DNA of 64,000 nt, taken from positions 261,414 through 325,413 of the forward strand of contig NZ_AXAU01000004.1 of the NCBI RefSeq assembly GCF_000472965.1, given 5' to 3'. How positions within the stretch are numbered: the stretch's first letter is position 1; every line of letters begins with the position of its first letter. The translations under genes and the position numbers were made by a program. Of this stretch, positions 58,804-64,000 are shown in pieces. Source of the DNA: Bradyrhizobium murdochi (GTDB lineage: Bacteria > Pseudomonadota > Alphaproteobacteria > Rhizobiales > Xanthobacteraceae). The notes beneath the pieces were generated by a model, which saw nothing but the letters and a program-made list of their open reading frames with translations, searched no databases and was not told where the DNA came from.

Positions 58804-60027
58804 CTACGCATCCAGCCGCTTGAACACCAGCGTGGCGTTGGTGCCGCCGAAACCGAAGGAGTTCGACAGCACGGTGCCGAGCTTGGCGTTGTCGATGCGC
58901 TTGCGCACGATCGGCATGTCGGCAAACACCGGATCGAGTTCGGTGATATGGGCGCTCTCGCAGACGAAGCCGTTGTTCAGCATCAGGAGCGAATAGATCG
59001 CCTCCTGCACGCCGGTAGCGCCGAGCGAATGGCCGGTCAACGCCTTGGTCGCCGAGATCGGCGGGCACTTGTCGCCGGTGCCGAACACCCTTCGGATCGC
59101 CTCGATCTCCGGCGGATCGCCGGCCGGCGTCGAGGTGGCGTGCGGATTGATGTAGTCGATCGGCGTCTTCACCGTCGAGATCGCCATGCGCATGCAGCGC
59201 TCGGCGCCTTCGCCCGACGGCGCCACCATGTCGTAACCGTCCGACGTCGCGCCATAGCCGACCAGTTCGCCGTAAATGCGTGCGCCGCGCGCCTTGGCAC
59301 GTTCGAGCTCTTCCAGCACCACCACGCCGGCGCCACCGGCAATGACAAAACCATCGCGGCTGATGTCGTAGGGACGCGAGGCCGTCGCCGGCGTGTCGTT
59401 GTATTTGGACGACATTGCGCCCATGGCGTCGAACAGCACCGACAGGGTCCAGTCGAGCTCCTCGCAACCGCCGGCGAAGATCACATCCTGTTTGCCGATC
59501 TGGATCGTCTCATAGGCGTTGCCGATGCAATGGTTCGAGGTCGCGCAGGCCGACGAGATCGAATAATTCACACCCTTGATCTTGAACCAGGTCGCCAACG
59601 TCGCCGAGGCCGTTGACGACATGCCCTTCGGCACCGCAAACGGGCCAATCCGCTTCGGGCCCTTGGTGCGCGCGATGTCGGCCGCTTCTACCAGCGTCCG
59701 CGTCGACGGTCCGCCCGACCCCATGATGATGCCGGTGCGCTCATTGGAGACTTCGTTGGGTTCAAGGCCGGAATCGCGGATCGCCTGCTCCATCGCGACG
59801 TGATTCCAAGCCGCTCCTTCGGCGAGGAATCGCATGGCGCGACGATCGATGACGTCAGCGGGATTGAGTGTTGGCGCGCCCTGCACCTGCGAGCGAAAAC
59901 CGAGTTCGGCGTGCTTTTCCGCGCGCGTGATGCCGGATTTTGCCTCGCGAAGGCTCGCAAGCACTTCCTGGGTGTTGTTTCCGATGGATGAGACGATACC
60001 CATCCCCGTGATGACAACCCGCCTCAT
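58804..60027 (-). CDS. fabB: 3-oxoacyl-[acyl-carrier-protein] synthase I
   Basis: 407 residues. Thiolase fold with nucleophile Cys161 ([13 protein letters not shown]), catalytic His in [11 protein letters not shown] and GHSLGATG, and [15 protein letters not shown] early. It extends cis-unsaturated acyl chains made by FabA. It starts 61 bases after the fabA stop on the same strand. Confidence 0.95.
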   Translation of the reverse strand: MRRVVITGMGIVSSIGNNTQEVLASLREAKSGITRAEKHAELGFRSQVQGAPTLNPADVIDRRAMRFLAEGAAWNHVAMEQAIRDSGLEPNEVSNERTGIIMGSGGPSTRTLVEAADIARTKGPKRIGPFAVPKGMSSTASATLATWFKIKGVNYSISSACATSNHCIGNAYETIQIGKQDVIFAGGCEELDWTLSVLFDAMGAMSSKYNDTPATASRPYDISRDGFVIAGGAGVVVLEELERAKARGARIYGELVGYGATSDGYDMVAPSGEGAERCMRMAISTVKTPIDYINPHATSTPAGDPPEIEAIRRVFGTGDKCPPISATKALTGHSLGATGVQEAIYSLLMLNNGFVCESAHITELDPVFADMPIVRKRIDNAKLGTVLSNSFGFGGTNATLVFKRLDA

Positions 60028-60088
60028 GATCGCCTCGCCTTGCCGTTTACGTGTTCTGTGAAGGTTTGCTGCTGCTTGATCGCGTTGC

Positions 60089-60613
60089 TCAGCCGCCCGG
60101 CGCGAAGCCCTGCTTGAACAGCCCGACCTTCAGATCCTTGGCGCGATAGATAATCTCGCCATCCATGGAAAGCCAGCCGTCGCCGACGCCGAGCACCAGC
60201 TTTGAACGCATCACGCGTTTCATGTCGATGTTGTACACAACCTTGCGGGCGTTCGGCAGCACCTGGCCGGAGAACTTCAGTTCCCCGAGCCCTAGCGCCC
60301 GGCCGCGTCCCTCGCCGCCGATCCAGCCGAGGTAAAATCCGACCATCTGCCACATCGCGTCCAGGCCAAGGCAGCCCGGCATCACCGGGTCATTCTTGAA
60401 ATGGCAGCCGAAAAACCACAGGTCCGGCTTCACATCGAGTTCGGCGCGGATCAGACCCTTGCCGAACTCGCCGCCCTTGTCGGTGATCTCGGTGATGCGG
60501 TCGAACATCAACATCGGCGGCAGTGGTAGCTGCGCATTTCCGGGGCCGAACATCTCGCCGCGACCGCAGGCAAGCAAATCCTCGTATTCATAACCGCTGC
60601 GCCGATCCAGCAT
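60089..60613 (-). CDS. fabA: 3-hydroxydecanoyl-ACP dehydratase/isomerase
   Basis: 174 residues from ATG 60613, the family length; the frame is open upstream but has no homology. Hot-dog fold with active-site His71 and Asp85 in [23 protein letters not shown]. Introduces the cis double bond. Divergent from irr. Confidence 0.95.
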   Translation of the reverse strand: MLDRRSGYEYEDLLACGRGEMFGPGNAQLPLPPMLMFDRITEITDKGGEFGKGLIRAELDVKPDLWFFGCHFKNDPVMPGCLGLDAMWQMVGFYLGWIGGEGRGRALGLGELKFSGQVLPNARKVVYNIDMKRVMRSKLVLGVGDGWLSMDGEIIYRAKDLKVGLFKQGFAPGG

Positions 60614-60863
60614 CGTATTCAGCCTCACCTTAGATGTCCCGATGGAGCGCTTTTGAGCGAACCGGACCCGTTTCCCCACGGGAAGAACGTTTGTTTCCCG
60701 CAATTTGGCGCTACTTAGGGTGCTATCGGCGTTAGTCTCTGCCGATATTGCATATGTGGTCCGCGCGCTCTGTAACATAGGCATTAGGGCCCGGCAAAGC
60801 GCTGGAACGGGCTAAAACGTCCCATAGTCACGCTGGTTCCTCTTAACCTTGGGCCGGTTCTAG

Positions 60864-60943
60864 TTGCGAAAAACTTGCATCTACCTGATTTCCTTTTATA
60901 TTGGGCAAGAATATTGCCCAAGTTAGCGCGTGTGGTACCCGAA
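60864..60943 (+). promoter_or_regulatory. irr promoter with palindromic operator candidate
   Basis: Candidate promoter TTGCAT (60875-60880), 16-base spacer, TATATT (60897-60902). Overlapping the -10 and the start is a perfect inverted repeat, TTGGGCAA (60901-60908), 5-base spacer, TTGCCCAA (60914-60921). A TGCATC hexamer (60876-60881) overlaps the -35; TGCATC-like repeats were reported as Fur-binding elements at B. japonicum irr (recalled). The palindrome's regulator is unknown. Confidence 0.6.
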
Positions 60944-61441
60944 GTGGACAGAACCGACCAAGCCTCGCCCCTGAACGACGACGGTATCGATCCGGCTGCC
61001 CGCGCCGCCGGACACCAGCCTTCGTTGACCGGCTGTCCTTGGCACGACGTCAACGAAATGCTGCAGGCCGCGGGTCTGCGGCCCACCCGCCAGCGCATGG
61101 CGCTGGGCTGGCTGCTGTTCGGCAAGGGTGCCCGCCATCTGACTGCGGAAATGCTCTACGAAGAAGCGACGCTTGCCAAGGTTCCGGTGTCGCTGGCCAC
61201 CGTCTACAACACGCTGAATCAGCTCACCGACGCCGGCCTGTTGCGCCAGGTCTCGGTCGACGGCACCAAGACCTATTTCGACACCAACGTCACCGCGCAT
61301 CACCACTTTTATCTCGAGAACAACCACGAGCTGGTCGACATTCCCGATCCGCACCTGGTGCTGTCGAAGATGCCCGACGTGCCCGAGGGCTACGAGATCG
61401 CCCGCATCGACATGGTCGTGCGGCTGCGCAAGAAGCGCTGA
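60944..61441 (+). CDS. irr: Iron response regulator Irr (Fur family, heme-sensing)
   Basis: 165 residues from GTG 60944; GTG 60932 is also possible. The upstream start at TTG 60875 overlaps the promoter and is rejected. Heme regulatory motif Cys-Pro in LTGCPWHDVNEM near residue 30, winged-helix AAGLRPTRQRMALGWLLFGKGARHLTAEMLYEE and SLATVYNTLNQLTDAGLLRQV, and His cluster TAHHHFYLENNHELV. It represses or activates heme and iron genes under low iron and is degraded when heme binds (established in B. japonicum). Divergent from fabA. Confidence 0.94.
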   Translation: MDRTDQASPLNDDGIDPAARAAGHQPSLTGCPWHDVNEMLQAAGLRPTRQRMALGWLLFGKGARHLTAEMLYEEATLAKVPVSLATVYNTLNQLTDAGLLRQVSVDGTKTYFDTNVTAHHHFYLENNHELVDIPDPHLVLSKMPDVPEGYEIARIDMVVRLRKKR

Positions 61442-61460
61442 CTCTTCTGGTTTGAAAATT

Positions 61461-61554
61461 CGTAGGGTGGGCAAAGGCGCGTTTGCGCCGTGCCCACCAT
61501 CTATCCAACGCCGCTGAAGAAATGGTGGGCACGCTTCGCTTTGCCCACCCTACA
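61461..61554. repeat. Palindromic repeat, second copy of the 57711 family
   Basis: CGTAGGGTGGGCAAAGGCGC, GCCGTGCCCACCATCTATC, then AATGGTGGGCACGC...TTTGCCCACCCTAC. The outer arms pair. Lies between the convergent irr and SH3 genes. Confidence 0.8.
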
Positions 61555-61580
61555 GTTCTGCGCACGACGCGCTGGCGGCC

Positions 61581-62108
61581 TCACTCCACCCTCTCGTCCG
61601 CATACACGCCCCACAGGCGCTGCTGCTCGATCCAGCCGTCAAAGCCGTTGCCGACGATGCGGCACCAGCCATTGGCGCATTTCTTGACTTGCGCGACGAC
61701 GCCGGCCTGCAGGCGGGCGGCAACCGCGCTGGTCGGATCGGGACTATCGTACAGCGACGCCAACTCGTTCTTGCTCTTCATGGTGACGACCGCAGTGCGG
61801 CGGCCGGACAGCAGCGAATGATAGACCCAGCCCTCGGCGCCTTCGGAATCGCGCACGCGCCGCCAGTTCTCGAACTCAGCGGTGATTTCGACCGGCAGGC
61901 CGGAGCGGGTATAGACCCAGGCGACGTCGTTGTCCTTGGTAGGACCGGCCCGCACATTCACATGATCGGATTTGAGGCTGACATAGCGTGGCACCGGGAG
62001 GCCGCTCGTGGTGGTGGCCGAATCCTTGGCCGAAAACCCTGTGCTGACGGAAGCGACCAGCCAGCACGCCGCCAGCACCGCTACCGAACAGAAACGCCCC
62101 AACGCCAT
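61581..62108 (-). CDS. Exported SH3-domain protein
   Basis: 175 residues from ATG 62108 (TTG 62111 just upstream). Signal peptide MALGRFCSVAVLAACWLVASVSTGFSA, then a bacterial SH3 domain (VSLKSDHVNVRAGPTKDNDVAWVYTRSGLPVEI...WRRVRDSEGAEGWVYHSLLSGRRTAVV) and a second SH3-like half ending GWIEQQRLWGVY. Likely periplasmic; possibly binds peptidoglycan, but partner unknown. Confidence 0.85.
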   Translation of the reverse strand: MALGRFCSVAVLAACWLVASVSTGFSAKDSATTTSGLPVPRYVSLKSDHVNVRAGPTKDNDVAWVYTRSGLPVEITAEFENWRRVRDSEGAEGWVYHSLLSGRRTAVVTMKSKNELASLYDSPDPTSAVAARLQAGVVAQVKKCANGWCRIVGNGFDGWIEQQRLWGVYADERVE

Positions 62109-62451
62109 CAACCCGTCTCCTGCCGAGCCACACCCAACTCGAATTCTCCGAGTTGAAACCGCCCGCTAACGCCCGAAACCCCAGACCCCGTGCCCCGCTT
62201 TGGCCGCACCCGGCTTGCGACGGCCGAGGGTTCTTGTCTTGGCCCGGTCTTCTGATAGAGAGGACGGAACGCCTAGAACCAGAACGCCCGGATTTTCCGC
62301 CGAGAATCCGAGGCAAGTATTGGGGAACCCAAGGGACCTACCTCAGCAAACAGCCGGATACCGAGACCGCGTGGCCATCGCAGTGTCGAACAACCGGGTT
62401 AATGAGGTCTGAACGGCGCGCCTCTGCGCACCTCCCTCATGAGAGCAGGAC
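62109..62451. other. Intergenic region between the SH3 gene and the dehydrogenase gene
   Basis: About 340 bases without a gene. It should hold divergent promoters. An inverted repeat, AACTCG / CGAGTT, near 62130 and GAGAGCAGGAC before the dehydrogenase ATG are the only elements noted. Confidence 0.5.
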
Positions 62452-63453
62452 ATGTCGATCAAGAAAAAACCTCTCGTCGTCGTCACTCGCAAATTGCCGG
62501 ACTCGATCGAGACCCGGATGCGCGAGCTGTTCGACGCGAGGTTGAATCTCGACGACACGCCGATGACGCCGCAGCAGATTGCCGAAGCCAGCCGCTCGGC
62601 CGACGTGCTGGTGCCGACCGTCACCGACATGATCAGTGAGGAAATGCTCAAGCACCCTGACTGCAAGCTGCGCATGATCGCCAATTTCGGCAACGGCGTC
62701 GACAATATCGACGTCACGGCGGCACATGCGCGCGGCATCACGGTGACCAACACGCCGAAGGTCCTGACCGAAGACACCGCCGACATGACCATGGCGCTAA
62801 TTCTCGCAGTACCGCGGCGACTGATTGAGGGCGCGACGATCCTCCCCGACGGCAAGAACTGGCCCGGCTGGTCGCCGACCTGGATGCTGGGCCACCGCAT
62901 CGGCGGCAAGCGCCTCGGCATCATCGGCATGGGCCGCATCGGCCAGGCGGTGGCTCGCCGCGCGCGCGCCTTTGGCCTGCAGATCCACTATCACAACCGC
63001 CGCCCGGTGGCGCCTATTATTGCCGAGGAACTCGGCGCGACCTATTGGGAAAGCCTCGACCAGATGCTGGCGCGGATGGACATCATCTCGGTGAACTGTC
63101 CGCACACGCCGGCGACCTATCACCTGTTGTCGGCCCGGCGGCTCAAGCTGATCCGCAAGGACGCCTATATCGTCAACACCGCGCGCGGCGGCGTGATCGA
63201 CGAGGATACGCTGATCAAGCTGCTCGAAGCCGGCGACGTCGGCGGCGCCGGGCTCGACGTCTACGAGCACGAGCCTGCGGTCAATCCGAAGCTGGTGCGG
63301 CTCGCCAAAGCCGGCAAGGTGACGCTGCTGCCGCATATGGGCTCGGCCACCATCGAAGGCCGCGTCGAGATGGGCGAGAAGGTGATCATCAACATCCGGA
63401 CCTTCCTCGACAACCACAAGCCGCCGGATCGCGTACTGCCCAGCATGCTGTGA
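62452..63453 (+). CDS. D-2-hydroxyacid dehydrogenase (glyoxylate reductase-like)
   Basis: 333 residues. NAD-binding loop LGIIGMGRIGQAVARRA and cofactor HNRRPV, catalytic Arg in VNTARGGVIDE, Glu in YEHEPAVNPKL, His in LLPHMGSATIEGR. Reduces glyoxylate or hydroxypyruvate in family members. ATG 62452 with GAGCAGG. Confidence 0.9.
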   Translation: MSIKKKPLVVVTRKLPDSIETRMRELFDARLNLDDTPMTPQQIAEASRSADVLVPTVTDMISEEMLKHPDCKLRMIANFGNGVDNIDVTAAHARGITVTNTPKVLTEDTADMTMALILAVPRRLIEGATILPDGKNWPGWSPTWMLGHRIGGKRLGIIGMGRIGQAVARRARAFGLQIHYHNRRPVAPIIAEELGATYWESLDQMLARMDIISVNCPHTPATYHLLSARRLKLIRKDAYIVNTARGGVIDEDTLIKLLEAGDVGGAGLDVYEHEPAVNPKLVRLAKAGKVTLLPHMGSATIEGRVEMGEKVIINIRTFLDNHKPPDRVLPSML

Positions 63454-63469
63454 GCGGGAGGCTTCAACG

Positions 63470-63600
63470 AAGTCGTCCCTGCGAAAGCAGGACCCATAAC
63501 CACAGGCCTGTGGTTACGACAAGCTGGGCCCAAGTTCTTTCCGACAGGCAACATCGGTGGTTATGGGTCCCGGCTCGCGCTTCGCTTGGCCGGGACGACG
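63470..63600. repeat. Palindromic repeat with CCTGCGAAAGCAGG module
   Basis: GTCGTCCCTGCGAAAGCAGGACCCATAACCAC, CCTGTGGTTACGAC, then GGTGGTTATGGGTCCCGG...CCGGGACGAC. Diverged copy of 3678-3798. Its right part supplies the last codons and stop of the LysR gene. Confidence 0.75.
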
Positions 63601-64000
63601 GGAAATTTTTCGCTCCTCCGCCGCTCCCGCTTCCGCCATTCCGCGACGAAAGCCACGAACGCGGCAAGCGCCGGCGGCGGCTGGCGACGGCTCGGATAAT
63701 ACAAAAACGGTCCCGGAAACGGCGGGCACCAGTCGTCGAGCACGCTGACCAGCGCGCCCGACTTGATGCCGTACCGAACATAACCTTCGAACGTCAACCA
63801 GAAGCCCACCCCGTCATGGACGGCGCGCAACGCCAGGCCCAGATAGGTCGCGACCAGCTTGGCCGGCGGTGAGACCTTCACGACGCGGCCCGCTTTCTCG
63901 AACTCCCAATCCAGCATCGCGCCGCTGCCGAAGCGGGTGCGGATACAGGCGTGGTCGAGCAGATCCTTCGGCGCTTCCGGTCGACCATGCTGAGCAACAT
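63561..64000 (-). CDS. LysR-family regulator, C-terminal part (truncated by window edge)
   Basis: About 146 residues visible. From the window edge the frame reads LLDHACIRTRFGSGAMLDWEFEKAG, KLVATYLGLALRAVHDGVGFWLTFEGYV, DDWCPPFPGPFLYYPSRRQPPPALAAFVAFV: the end of the LysR substrate-binding domain (PFLYYPSRRQ, PALAAFVAFV are diagnostic). The last residues (about SEKFPVVPAKRSASRDP) are encoded by the repeat at 63470-63600. DNA-binding domain lies outside the window. Confidence 0.85.
   Translation of the reverse strand, partial: VAQHGRPEAPKDLLDHACIRTRFGSGAMLDWEFEKAGRVVKVSPPAKLVATYLGLALRAVHDGVGFWLTFEGYVRYGIKSGALVSVLDDWCPPFPGPFLYYPSRRQPPPALAAFVAFVAEWRKRERRRSEKFPVVPAKRSASRDP

Noticed and set aside
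60614..60784. 57-residue N-terminal extension of fabA
   Set aside because: The family length and the start motif [14 protein letters not shown] place the start at 60613.

Overview
The window is high-GC alphaproteobacterial chromosome and reads as Bradyrhizobium or a very close relative. The grounds are the irr-fabA-fabB-fabI block, an Irr with a Cys-Pro heme motif, a coxMNOP-type oxidase, the murJ-trpS-usp-nfu-tsaB-rimI-fur order, the miaB-phoH-ybeY-corC-lnt run, and many palindromic intergenic repeats of the kind spread through Bradyrhizobium genomes. The genus call is inference from gene content and recalled synteny; no search was run. No tRNA, rRNA, insertion sequence, integrase or CRISPR array was seen.

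Layout. 1-10.4 kb holds single metabolic and regulatory genes: an MmgE/PrpD-like 3' end, two serine hydrolases, an AraC regulator, two small proteins, a pirin, purC, a crotonase and gabD. 10.4-15.9 kb is the accessory part. A long repeat and its diverged partial copy flank a GIY-YIG gene. A restriction-modification locus follows: a single-TRD S subunit and a nuclease-methylase gene split by one in-frame amber codon. Then come a decayed duplicate of the adenosine kinase 3' end and a small antitoxin-like gene pair. These genes are visibly more AT-rich than the rest. 15.9-30.9 kb is housekeeping: adenosine kinase, murJ, trpS, usp, nfu, tsaB-rimI-fur, a HAD phosphatase, then miaB-phoH-ybeY-corC-lnt and an XRE regulator.

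31.0-41.5 kb carries an M20 peptidase coupled to trmB, then a terminal oxidase cluster (DUF2189 protein, coxM-N-O-P, subunit IV, ctaB) and a DUF2336 gene. From memory, close relatives have metK beside trmB and no oxidase here, so this looks like a remodelled segment. 41.8-52.2 kb is the translation and RNA-decay block rimP-nusA-ylxR-infB-rbfA-truB-rpsO-pnp, with structured leaders before rimP and pnp. 52.4-57.7 kb is oxidative stress defence: a Tat-exported superoxide dismutase, katG divergent from oxyR, an acetyltransferase and a glutathione transferase. 57.8-62.1 kb is unsaturated fatty acid synthesis (fabI, fabB, fabA) divergent from irr, plus an SH3 protein. The window ends with a hydroxyacid dehydrogenase and a LysR gene cut by the window edge.

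The most interesting material is the defence-like locus at 11.5-15.8 kb: an amber codon separates a PD-(D/E)xK nuclease domain from its N6-adenine methylase, and the adenosine kinase 3' end is duplicated at its edge. Also notable are a near-perfect palindrome over the irr -10 region and RNA structures in the rimP, pnp and XRE-gene leaders.
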